DNA of 64,000 nucleotides from Sinonovacula constricta. Its lineage: Eukaryota; Mollusca; Bivalvia; Cardiida; Solecurtidae. Location of the stretch: assembly GCA_007844125.1 (NCBI GenBank), contig CM017566.1, positions 57,478,970 to 57,542,969 of the forward strand, read 5' to 3'. A program made the position numbers and the translations under genes. Every line of letters begins with the position of its first letter. Position 1 is the stretch's first letter. A model generated the notes under the pieces. It was given only the letters and a program-made list of their open reading frames with translations. It was not told the DNA's origin and ran no database searches. This document shows positions 22,374 to 34,300 of this stretch, piece after piece.

Positions 22374-22565
22374 AGAACAAAATGCTTAGACAACCAAATA
22401 AAAAGGCTGCTTCATGAAATGAGATTAAGTCTGTCTGTGAAAAATGCCAAAACCATCAAGAAGAAATACCTTTCACCTGGGAAGACAGTGCATGTCCGGA
22501 GAGCTATTTTGCTCATAGAGAAAGACAATGTATCTATTGGAAAACCTGCAGGTCTTGGCTGGTGA
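22374..22565 (+). pseudogene. Coding-like 3' exon carried inside the nested element
   Basis: A long pyrimidine tract ends in TTTTTTTTCAG at 22373-22374, followed by about 62 open codons ending in TGA (22563-22565). The frame includes DNQIKRLLHEMRLSLS, KKYLSPGKTVHVRRAILLIE and SIGKPAGLGW. There is no in-frame ATG near the start, so it would be a terminal exon. It does not resemble a Tc1 or MULE transposase and I do not recognise the family. It may be captured from a host gene or left from an older element. Confidence 0.45.
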
Positions 22566-23279
22566 AGAGAAAAAAGGGCAACTCCATTTACAGATTCTCG
22601 GCGAGAATAGGAATAACTGTTTAATAAATAATCTTTTTGTTTGCTCATAGACAATCAGATTTGTGACTTGGTATCTCATGTTTTATGCCAAACAGATTCA
22701 CTGCTTTATTTATCATTTTCAATCCATTAAAATCATACACCTAATATGCTGTGATAAATATTTATTATTTATGAAGTTAACTGTTAACAACTAACACTGC
22801 ATAAGGTATGCAACCTCTTTTAGGTATGAAAAATAGATCTCAAAAGTACTATAATGTTTACTGTATGTTGAAATACATGGCCTTTCTTAGTGTTCAATCC
22901 TTATTATTGTATTTTTATGCAATATTTACAAATGTTTACTGTTTCCACATGGGGGTGGACAAAAGTAGTTAGATTGTGTTTACATATGATATAGTCAGTG
23001 GCATTTTGTGTACATTTTATATCATTTCATAAGAAATTGTTGAGGAGAGGTTTTGATTTCCTTTTAATGATTTGCCTTTGTCTTTACATTTTTGGTAGAC
23101 TTCATTCCATATTGATTATGCTGCAATAATGTTTAAAGCAGCCTGGACACAGATTTTCTATTTAGCATTTTTTCAACTTTTGCTCATTTACTAAACCTTT
23201 GATGAACCACATTCAATCTGTACTGAAATATCATGACAGATTCCTTAAAAATATATTAATATACCTTCCATTAACAGAT

Positions 23280-23330
23280 CTTAATGCATTATCAAACTGC
23301 GCATGCGCATGCATCGTCGGTAAACAATAG
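23280..23330. other. GCGCATGCGCATGCAT palindromic cluster within the nested element
   Basis: The alternating purine-pyrimidine run TGCGCATGCGCATGCA at about 23299-23314 is self-complementary and could form a cruciform or Z-DNA. A (TG)n tract lies at about 23915-23937 in the same element. No gene here. Confidence 0.4.
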
Positions 23331-24588
23331 TGATTAGCCCATGAGTTACACACTATTTGAAATGAAAATGCAGTATCAATCACACCTCTTAACGTCTTGC
23401 ACCGCCCCTAAAATTATTAAAATTGCGGAAATATCCCAACTCATGTCTGATGTATGGATGTAACTGGTATGTTTAAATAGACAAGGTTTCAAATTGATTT
23501 GTAAATGCTATAGATAATATATATGGCACTTAAATTATGTTTATCACAGAATAACCCAGCTTTGTCTAGACCCCTTTAAGCATTTGGCCTTATTTGTTAT
23601 TAAAAATACTTGTTATCTTTCACATACATCTGTACTAATAAACAAAGCAAACACAGGTCAGAAAATTTCTTATTAAGATCTGTTATGTTTGCTTGAATGC
23701 ACGTTTGTTTGCTTACCCGTCTTTCAAATTCCAGTAAATTCATACTAATAAAATCCAGGATTGTTGTGAAAACTAATATTTGACCTGACAAAACGTACAA
23801 AATGCATGTGATTTAGTCATTGTAAGTTAAAACTTCTAATTCCAATCACTGATTTTAATTAAAGATTACTCAATGTTATTTGATCTTGTATTTATATCCC
23901 ATCCCAATTAACTTTGTGTGTGTGTGTGTGTGTGTGTTCTGTGCGTGCAATAGTTGTTTTCTTGGGTGATACAGGTGTATTTTAAACTACCATACTTTGT
24001 GCAGATGTTGCACCGAAATAGTGAACGAGAGAGACGTAGACCAGACAGCTGCTGGAAACAGCGGACTCAACTTGAGGGAGCAGCCATATGATATGAGTAT
24101 GCTTCATTGAAAACAATTTGATAGCATTATTCATGAGAAAAAAAATCAAACATATCGTTGAAATATTTAAGTTGCATTGCTGTGACAAATACGCCGTTTC
24201 TAGTGCTTTGAGACGATCCCTAGGTGATGTTTATCACGTGATCCGCTATACACTAAAGTGATCCGCAACTACCCAAATTGATACATATCAAAAAGTGAAG
24301 CGTTTGCAAAGAAATATACGTCCGAGATTAAAATGGTTAGCATTTTTGGAAAGAGGACATTTTTTGCAATGTAAATGCATATTCTGTATTTTGAAAACAC
24401 TTTTCTCTAATGCGTATGCAGCGAAAATGTTGTTAGTGATCCGCTACACCCCAAACGACTGTAATGTCAACAATTACTGTAAACACAAAAGTAAATCATA
24501 TAAACGTAAGCTAAGTGTTTTTTTACAAGTAATCCGTTTAAAACATATCACAATGTTTAGAAAATAAAATAAAGGTAAAAATTATCTC

Positions 24589-24628
24589 CGTTGCGCCCGT
24601 TGCGTCCGTTGCGTATTTTAGGCAAACC
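24589..24628 (-). repeat. Right terminal inverted repeat and CGCAACGG cluster of the MULE
   Basis: Read on the minus strand from 24628 it gives GGTTTGCCTAAAATACGCAA, then three CGCAACGG-type words, matching the left end in inverse orientation. One extra C (24629) separates it from the duplicated target site. Confidence 0.75.
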
Positions 24629-24629
24629 C

Positions 24630-24639
24630 GTTGTCAATC
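24630..24639 (+). repeat. Right target-site duplication of the MULE (GTTGTCAATC)
   Basis: Exact direct copy of 15304-15313, placed just outside the right terminal repeat. Confidence 0.8.
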
Positions 24640-24743
24640 TAGGACAGATGGGTCCATCATTTTTTTTAAAGTGGACTTACAATTATACGATTCGACTCTC
24701 GTGTTGAATATGTCAGAATAACGTATCTGTTTGGTTTCCTTAC

Positions 24744-24873
24744 CTCGTATTTTCATGATATACATTGATCTCTGATCGATAATACAATCCGGTAAAACAG
24801 ACGTGGCATTCACGTTTTGTTTATCCAGGAAGTACGGTGAGACGGATACCGGCTTAACAAGGTTGGGAACCAT
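24744..24873 (-). CDS. Candidate first coding exon of an unknown minus-strand gene
   Basis: On the minus strand, ATG at 24873 opens 43 codons (MVPNLVKPVSVSPYF...DQRSMYIMKIR), then GAG|GTAAGG at 24744/24743, leaving phase 1. Composition is coding-like and GC is above background. It is head to head with the coiled-coil gene, about 440 bp from that gene's start codon. The following exons would lie to the left, beyond or within the MULE insertion, and I find none that fit. Splicing to the SLC33A1 acceptor at 12697 reaches a stop at once, so they are not joined that way. It could also be a stray or broken exon. Confidence 0.35.
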
Positions 24874-25311
24874 TTCAAAATCAAGGGAAGTAACTATTTT
24901 CGTACAGTTGTTCTAATCAATCGTGCATGCCTTCCCTTTGTGAGAGACCCCCGAAATGAAAAGAAAATAGTTCCTGATATATAGTTCTAATGACACATTA
25001 AGTCTATGAATAAAGATATAAAATTATAAAAATATAAACATTTCAAAATATTTCTTTCGGTATCTATAAGTTTGTATACAATTAACAATTATAGTGGATC
25101 GACGCTACTTGAATACAAACCGAAACTTGGGCGTAGGAATATCGTTGACATGTATATGCTTGATTGTTTATAAATGGCCGACAAGGTGCGAGTCGCTGAG
25201 TACGAAGTGTACATTTAGTATTATATCGTGATCTCGTGCCAAAAATGCCGGAGTTTTGTGCTAAGGGAATAGAGTTGTAAAGATTGCTGAGTGCCAGGAC
25301 GACAAATTGAG
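24874..25311. promoter_or_regulatory. Probable promoter/5' UTR region, possibly bidirectional
   Basis: It lies between the candidate minus-strand first exon and the coiled-coil gene start. GC and CpG content rise in the right-hand half. TTTATAAATGG near 25167 could be a TATA-like element, but an ATG immediately follows it. No transcript evidence, so the start sites are unknown. Confidence 0.4.
25174..25218 (+). CDS. Short upstream ORF (14 codons) before the coiled-coil gene
   Basis: ATGGCC in a good start context (A at -3, G at +4) opens a 14-codon frame reading MADKVRVAEYEVYI and ends in TAG, about 95 nt before the main ATG. If transcription starts upstream of 25174 it would be an upstream ORF that could reduce main translation. 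It could instead be part of an alternative first exon. Confidence 0.35.
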   Translation: MADKVRVAEYEVYI

Positions 25312-28300
25312 ATGGCATCTCCTATAACGCCGACGAGACTACTGGTAAGTGTAGGTTCACGAGGATTTGTGGAAGGTGTACGAATCAATGGTCATTATCA
25401 CTTTATTGATCCAGTTATCGAGCCAATTAAGATGACATTTCTATCGATAGGACCAATGTGTATCTGTTTTGTACAGTTTAACGCTTGCTAAGCATGACAC
25501 ACTTTTATGGTCCACATGATTATAGACTATTAGGCAAGGCAATTTGTGCAGACCCTGGGAAATCTTCCAGCAAGCGTCTTAATTTCAATGTCAAATTTTC
25601 CTGTTATTTGATTGAATAAATTCCTCATTCTTGATTACTTAAATTGCAGATCAAGATTAGTAAAAATGAGCAGACAAAGAGCATTTTATATCATGTTTTC
25701 TCTTGCAAAAAAGTTAAAACAATTCATGCCTGTCCAAATAATACTAGCTTATTAAAAACTTGTTGGATCCTGCTACATGGAAAACTATAAAGTAGGTACA
25801 GCATTTGGAAAGAAGGTTTATTAAGAAATAAAAGTTGTAGCCTGCAACAAAAACTAGATCTAGCTTTGAAAAACCACAAAAATTTAATCTCTGCATTTGC
25901 AAACCCATCTATTTTTTTATTTTTTTTACATCATCATCTTTAGGACCTGGTTATTTGAAGAAAAAAAGGAAATGAAAACATATATTGCACTTTTGGTCAA
26001 TATTCTATAGAATTATATTACCATACATTAACTAACAATAAAAGTTACATCAATTTAAAATTTAGACTGAGATATGGATAAAAAGTATGAGTTTAAAGAC
26101 TCGTGAACTTGCTCCAAAAATTATTAGGAAGAGACATTTGTTCAGCTGGATTTTGGTAAATGACCAAAATTGTGTATGTGCATTATGCTTGAAGACTTTT
26201 TCCCCCTATTTTATAGATACAAATAATTTAATATATCTAACAACATTCTAGAATAATAATTTTCTGTTAACATTGCATATTAAGAATTATAAAAAAAATC
26301 ACAAAACATTGATAATCATTAAAAAATATGTAATGTAAAGGACCTAATAACCAAAAAAAAGAATTTCTCTTCTGCAAAGTCACTACTCATTACCACAAGG
26401 TATAAAATAGCTTAATTTCTAAATTGCTCTCCATGTTAATAAGGACTTATTTATTATGAAATCCTGACTTACAAATATAGCAATTTTGGTACATTACATG
26501 TGTTCTTTTTTATCAATCATTGAATGTATCAGAGATTCCCAATTATATAATTAGTTTTTTGCACAAATTTAATTAGTAGGTATGCTTCCCTATAAATGGT
26601 TTAAACCTCAGCTTAATTTCATTTCTGATCAAACATTATCAAGTTCTCAAGGAAGCACATCTTATCTGGAGTAAGATATGTGCAAATTATCTCTTTATAG
26701 ACACTGTTAGTTATGTCTGGCAATTGCCTGTATGTCATAACATTTTCCATTTCTTTAAGTGGATTGAATACACCAAAAGTCAACCATTCAGCCATGATGT
26801 TTACTTAATGTATTAGGAATATATAGTAATTACATTCAGGGCAGAAGCAAAGGCTTATCTTTTGTATGGTGATTCTGTTTCTCTCTATTTTATTACTTTC
26901 TCTTCTAATGCTTACACTTGACATGTTTGTCTTCAGCTTTTCGAGATTGGTTTTGCTGAATAGCATAAACTTGAATTAGGTATTCAGAAATATGATTCCT
27001 AAGGACATATTGCTATTCTTTGCTGACACCTATTGTGAGGGTAAAATAAATGTGTGAGGAAAAAATGATACAATGATTAATGCTCTGCAAGGGGTCTTAG
27101 GTAACCAGGGATTGTATAACAATGTTGAATTAACTGAACATTTGAAGTGGCAAGGGGATATGTTTGTATCTGGTTTAGGCTTCCACTATTTGTTGCTGAG
27201 CAGTTCATTTTTTCAATTAGACAGTTCTAATTAAACTTCTATATTTTTAATTAATTCTTGAAACTGTTAGTGTCTGTGATCATTAAAACTCAATTGAGAT
27301 ATAACAGGCTGTGGCACATCATACAAATACATATTATATACGTTGATAAAGTGCTGCAGTAGTAGTGGTTAATGTTATGGCTTTGTGACAATATGAATTG
27401 CTGTAATGATGATAAGGATCATGAATGATGGTAAATGAAGATGATGGTGATAAGGAAAGTGATGATGATGGTTATAATGATACAGCAGTTTCTGCTATAG
27501 TTGGCCTACAAAGCTACTAAGCTTTTCACTCTCATATTTAAATGTATGGATTAGTTAAATGGTTTAAAGTCGAAATTGCTTTACCATTTTGATGAATTTC
27601 TTCCTTACTGTCTGTCAGATTGTATAGAGACTGTTAACAATGGTGACAATGTTGATTACACCAAGTAAATATAGGGTCCATTGTAAGGTTCATAAAAGAA
27701 AATAAATTTATCCACTTCCTTTTGACATGTCACCACAAAGTTATCTCTTACTTTCTCTTTTTCTCCCTCTTAGATACTTGTAATGGTAAGTGATTTAGCC
27801 CTAATACTGCTGCATTTTTCTAATCTTAGCCTTCATAATCTTCTTACAAATGTGCCTAGATGTATTGCTACACTCAGCAGCAACAGTAGTAGCAAATAGT
27901 GCCTATATGATAACCATCTCCCAGCAGGGAGCTGCCTGATCTTGATTTACACTATTTGCCTAAGTTTTACCAGTACACGCTTAGCAGTCCCAGAGTTAAC
28001 TCAAGCTGATAAAAGGAAAAGCAAGTGTACCTATTAGTTTGAACGGAGACCCTAGTCTGAATTGGACAGTGATTATGTATGATTTATCAGCGACTCTCAG
28101 GGGGAGAAAAATGTCAGATATTTTAATGACGAAAATTGTCCTAGAAGCAGTTGGAAGAAAGACTAGAAGGAACAAGGTGATCAACACATATTTAAAAGCT
28201 TAGAATTGACTTTGTTTCTAACTAGGTATTAGGTTAAGAATATTGCTAGTTTGCTTAACAAAAATAGATACTGTAACTTGTAAGGAATTCTAAAATAATA

Positions 28301-31274
28301 TCCATTATTAATATCTATAGCTGATTGCAATCTGTAAAATATTTATTCCTGAAAACAGGTAAAATTGAAGGACATAAAGCGATGGAACGAAAGATGCAAG
28401 ATTATTACTCTTTTGTTTTGGGCTTTAATTCTTATCCTGCTAAGTACATTTATAAGTCTTAAGCAAAGATTATAGACCCTTGTCGATAGAAGAATTAACT
28501 AGGAATTTATTTTTTTAAATTTGCAGTAATACGTGTATAAAGGTTATTTTATAAACCTTTATACCTTTTTAATTTTAGACAAAAGAACATTGCTTATGTT
28601 TTTGATTGACTTAATTTACCAGATGATATATTGATCCCTAAAAGTAATTAAAGCCATAATTATAACAACATTGTACAGTGACTGCTGATCATTGTTAGCT
28701 GGCATGGAATATCTTTTAGATCTCACCCATGAATATCATACGAAAATGATTTTAAAATGCAGTACCACTTGTAGTTTAATGTAAAATGTCTCAATAGTCC
28801 TGATCAATTCATGTTTTTGTTGTTTTAATCTATACAGGCTTTAATGTACATATAGAACTTTTATTTTCTATTCATCTTAACTTTTTTATCATTGATGCAA
28901 CATCTATCGTTTTTTTTTATTCTCATACAAATGTTTTCCCAACAGTTCTCAGGTACTAGCATTGACCTGTAAATTCTTTGTCATCTCAACCATACAACTC
29001 CTCATTTATTGTAGACTTCACCATTCAGGCTAAACATTTTGACTATAAACATCATGAAACATTGCATTGTCTAAGAGTCAAGATGGCACAACTTGTAGTA
29101 AAGTTGTAAATTATTACAGTAGGGTATTCAAAGACAAACAACAAGTATATGTTTGCTCTATTGTACACAGACAAAAGTAGAACAAAGACATTGACATTTC
29201 TTTACCTATTTCTTAAGGCATTTTTATCTGACAGACAAACCACTACGGGAAGGGCTTTTTAAACATCACCTATGAAATGTTATTTTTTTTATCTCTCCTT
29301 GTTTAAACATTGGATTGTTCAGTATAGGAATAAATATTTGCTTTTTATTTTGGCACATGAAAAGCATGTTTACATATGAAATGTCATCAAGTGTTAAATT
29401 AGAGGAAATGGTTTGAAATTTGTTACAAGTTATTATCAATGATTAATTTCATAGATTGGCACTTTTGTCAGCTATTATGGAATTACAGGATAACAAAAGT
29501 AGCCCAAATAATCCATACTCAGCTATTATATGTTAAGCAAAATGTTGGTTGACAACGAGAAAAAATGAAGTATAAAGTCAGACTATTGAAGAAAAGTTGC
29601 AGCAAAAGTTAAATATTGACATAAATGAAAATTATATTTAGTAAATAAAAGTCAGAAATGAACCAGAGATTTTGAGTGGGCAGCTTTTGTGGTTTTTATA
29701 AAAGCTTTCAGTGACTAATAATCTTGTTTCTGAACCGTTCGTGAGAAAAAATTCTTTTGCTTTTGTAAGTGATTTACTTTGATTCTTATAATAACAATTA
29801 TTCTGCTAAATGAGAAATGTTCATTACTTGTAGTATCCCCTCTCAATATACTCAGAAATACATTACAAATGAGATAATCACCAAATTAGAATTGAATTTA
29901 TATTCAACATATAGGTAGACATTGTAACCACTCAAATTCATGTTCATGAGAAACCCTGTCATGAAATTGAATTACCTCAAACAGATTTCCACATTTGCAT
30001 TACAAGAAAATTTATTTTCATATATGTATTTTACAGGAGAGTCCCTCGGTCCTACACTCAGAGATAGATCGTCGTCTAGAGGATGATGGCCTGGCTGCGG
30101 ATTGTACAGATGAGGAGAAACTCTTCTATGTCTGGAGACTCTATCAAAATACTGAGGTAACATATACACACTGAGGTAACATTTATGCACTAAGATAACA
30201 TTCACACTGAAATAACATACATTCTGAGGTAATATATACACACTGAGGTAACACACCTACTGAGGTAACATGCACACTCAGGGGTAACTTAATACCAACT
30301 GGGGTAACATATACACACTGAAGTAAAAAATACACATTAAGGTAGCATGCATAGTTACTGAGGTAATGTATTTATACTGAGGTAACATACGTCCTGAGGT
30401 AACATACCTGCTAAGGTAATATATATACTCTAGGGTAACATATAGACAATAAGGTAACATGTACACTGATATGACATATACACACTGAAGTAACATATAC
30501 AAACTCAGGTAATATAATACACACTTAGGTAACATATACAAACTCAGGTAACATATACACACTGTGGTAACATACATAATGAGGTAACATATACACACTT
30601 AGGTAACATATACAAACTCAGGTAACATATACACACTGTGGTAACACATAATGAGGTTACATATACACACTTAGGTAACATATACAAACTCAGGTAACAT
30701 ATACACAGTGGTAACATACATAATGAGGTAACATATACACACTTAGGTAACATATACAAACTCAGGTAACATATACACACTGTGGTAACATATATACTGA
30801 GGTAACATATGCACACTGGGGTAAAATATATACACTGAGGTAACATACACACACTAGGGTAAAATATATACACTGAGGTAACATATACACACTAGGGTAA
30901 AATATACACACTGAGGTAACATATACACACTAGGGTAAAATAAACACACTGAGGTAACATGCACACTAGGGTAAAATATATACACTGAGGTAACATATAC
31001 ACACTAGGGTTAAATATATATACTGAAGTAACATGCATACTGAGATAATATATACACACTGACATAACTATTAACACCGAGGTAACATGCACACTAGGGT
31101 AATATATATATATACATATATATACACACACACACACACACTGAAATAAAATATACATGTGTGTGAACATCAGACAGTTAAGTCTACAATTGTGTCCTAT
31201 GCTAAACCCACATTTGACCTTATAAAATTAAATATTGTTCAGCAGATCTTCTAAATATCAAAAGTTTCAGATTA

Positions 31275-31309
<35 letters not shown>

Positions 31310-34300
31310 GCTTATTTTCCAATCATTGAATCGTTTAAGACTTTAAAGATCCCATCTAGCTGTTGGTTCATATGCCCCAAGTAACAAGAAAATTGTAAGA
31401 AAAACTTGTTTCACAATATTTACTGCACCAACTTCCCTTAATCTTTATAGCTTGTACATTTTCTCAGCTTTCTTAACTTTGGTTGTTTAATTAAAATCTG
31501 CCTTGGTGGTTACATGCCAGCTTCCCATGCTTAAAATCCCAATTACGAACTTCACATGCTGCCTTTATCCTTTTCATGTTTTAGTAAAAATAATGAGTTT
31601 GTTAAAATAGATTTGTTTTTATATTATTTTTTATGAAAATAAAGATTGCCTTGTCAGTATGTAAATGTTTGTAAACAGCTCAAGCACAGAGAACTGTCAA
31701 AAATACACATACTAAAAACAAACAAAATATCTCCCTTCATAAAACTATGTTTTTGTTCTTATTCCTGATAAATTCAGGTACAATTTTTTTTTCTCGAAAA
31801 GTTGCTTTTTCATTATTTTTACTATTCTTAATGTTTATTTTTGGTATACATCACATAATTTTGGACATTTGGACAAAGCCAACTATTGGTAATGTAAGTA
31901 GAGCTGCACACATATTTGGGAACAACAAAGAACACATCAGTTGAAAGACCTACCATGAAAGTTTTTCCCTTCTGGGATTTCTACCCATATGATAATGTGA
32001 GATTACATTGAAATATCTCAGGAAGTCACATATTGCTGAGGTTTATTTTTAGTCATAAACTCTTTCCAGGTGTTGTAATGTCAAAGGACATTCATGTCAG
32101 ATCTTCATATTACAGGATTAAAGCTCCTTTGCAGCTGTATATCCCATATTTCTCTTTCAATCCCAGTATTGTGGGTCCTCATTGATGTCATCCCATCAGG
32201 ATGTTTTTTTAATAGTGTACCATCAGCATAAGTTTGGAATAGAAATATAGCTGTGAACACATTCTCCTTAAATCCTGAGTTCTGAGTTTTCTTTCTAAAA
32301 CAGGTTGTTTTAAAATAAATTGGTGCATTTAACCATACACCATTTTAAAATATCATGTCCGTAACTTATAGCTTTATACCTAGAGGAAAGCATGTATATT
32401 TTTAATATTTCTGGCAGTAAAAGGGCTTAATGTCAAATTTATTTTAAGATTGAGTAATCTTTCGTACAAATCAATAAGATGTTTGCCACATTATTTGCAC
32501 AAGACTCATTACTTTATTTATTCATACAATGCCATTCTTTCATCTCCCACAACTAACAAACCAGCCTTATTCATCATAGATTAACAGTCCCACAAAGCCT
32601 ATTTCCTGACGTACAGAGCTATTTTTATTACTTTCCTTGATAGTCTATGAACCCTTTACTAATTTTTTTGCCATAAAACTGTGGCATTAAAGGCAAGATA
32701 CCATGAATAAATTGGGCTTACACAATAACACTTACTGACATTTATTTAAATTTTTATTCTCTCTGTCACACAGTCTAATTATACTAATAATCTTTTTTTA
32801 ATTCTTTTCTTTGATGTCAGATATAAGGATTTATTTGTATTTTATGGTCCATCTTAAAGTGTACCATAACTGCTTTGATAACAAATGGCGTTTAAATTGA
32901 TTGGGAACTGGGCTTTTAGGTAAAGAGTAAGACTAAATCTGAAATAATAGATAAACTGCTGTTGCACTTACAATGTTTTTGCAATGTTTTGCTATAAAGG
33001 TTAGACTCTGGTTGAGTGGTAAGAAATTTTGACTTATAAATACTTAGCTCATTACCATGTATGTTTGATTTGGGTCAGAACAAAATCTTGAGCAAGAGGA
33101 GTTATTTTAACCTGGCATTTATCAGTAGTTCTACTCAGATATATGCAAGATGTCTTGCTTCACCAATTTTACTTGGATTCAGTTGTGTGTTTTTTGGTGT
33201 GTTTTTTGTTGTTGTTTTTTTGTAAAGCTTTAAAACAGTTTTATACCTTCTATATTTGTCATATATGCAGTTATACATCACAGAAAACAAATTCTTACAA
33301 AAACACAATAATAATGACATATAACACAACAATAAGAAGGTTATAATATACAGCAGCACATGCTAAATGTCTGCATATTCCCTGTATGGCCACTGAATGG
33401 TTCAATTTTTTTCCTTCCAAAAGGCCCAACATCTTTTTCATAAAGACAGCACACTGGTATTTTGCCATAATGTTCCTACCTTTATTTGTATAGTGTATAT
33501 ATCACTAGTGCACAAAATGTAAGGTTAAGCTACATAATGATTGGTATGATGTATGCTTAGTAAAAGTTGATTAAATCAACAACATTAACACCTTAGACAA
33601 TCTTAATTCCTTATTGTGAGTGATATGAAGTCCATAACTTGATAAAATCCTCCTTTGAAAATCTTATTAGGCCCTTACTAATGAACATTGACAAAAACAT
33701 CCTATTGTTTGGTGTTATTTTAATTTTGAAACTGAAAATATTCTTCACTGAATATAGCATTTATTTTGGTGTTTTTTATCCCTGTTAACAGAATGACCTA
33801 TTGGCAGCTACAGAGAAAGAAGAAAAACTTAAGAAATCACAGGCCGAGGAAATGCAAGAGGTTGAGAACTACGTGGAACATATCCGGCACCTCTCGGACG
33901 AGCGAGAGGCACTCATCCAAGAGCTTGAAACAGAGAACGACCAACTAAAACAGGAAATAGAGCGTTTCAGACTTGAACAGAATGGTGAGTGATTATATTA
34001 GACAATATGTTTGTACATTTTTGTTGTTTATTTGTTATCAATGAAGATTGAAGTATGGGTGGAAATGAAAATATAACAAAACAGTGATCTGCTTTGCTTA
34101 CTATCTCTTAGAAACAAAAGGTGTAATAGGTAAGGCTTTGGGTGCATTCTGCAGCATTTTCAGGTTATATGGTGTATGATTATAGAAAATGGATGCTTGT
34201 TTTATTTGTGAAAACAACAAATTATAAATATGTAATATAATTACATATCATAAACTTGTATTTAATGTTCTTGTGTGTTTTTTTTAAATTAATGCTTTGT

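Larger units (their letters stand above)
21282..24461. mobile_element. Nested TA-flanked DNA element (Tc1/mariner-like ends), 3.2 kb
   Basis: TA (21280-21281) is followed by CAGTTGTTTGGGGTGTAGCG + GATC; the right end is the inverse with one mismatch (23 of 24 bases) and then TA (24462-24463). CAGT tips with a TA duplication are typical of Tc1/mariner-type elements. CGGATC words recur near both ends in inverted orientation (21300, 21317, 21690; complement at 24240, 24260, 24438). No transposase is visible, so it looks non-autonomous. It carries one coding-like exon. Confidence 0.65.
15314..24628 (+). mobile_element. Mutator-like (MULE) DNA transposon, about 9.3 kb, with nested insertion
   Basis: The left end begins GGTATGACTAAAATACGCAA + CGG. 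The reverse complement of the right end begins GGTTTGCCTAAAATACGCAA + CGG, so 21 of 23 bases agree. Both ends continue into clustered CGCAACGG/CGCAACGA repeats (left about 15329-15400, right about 24589-24615), which may be transposase-binding sites. A 10-bp target-site duplication flanks the element. Inside are the transposase gene (16851-20222), an internal direct duplication (20764-21214), and a second TA-flanked element (21282-24461). Without that insertion the MULE would be about 6.1 kb. Confidence 0.85.

Noticed and set aside
24744..24873. Upstream coding exon of SLC33A1
   Set aside because: Joining its donor to the acceptor at 12697 runs into a stop within about ten codons, and SLC33A1 has its own ATG after an in-frame TAG.
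29972..31170. Minus-strand ORFs rich in YMLPQCVYVTSL
   Set aside because: Artefacts of the splice-site minisatellite; the true gene is on the plus strand and ends its exon at 30156.
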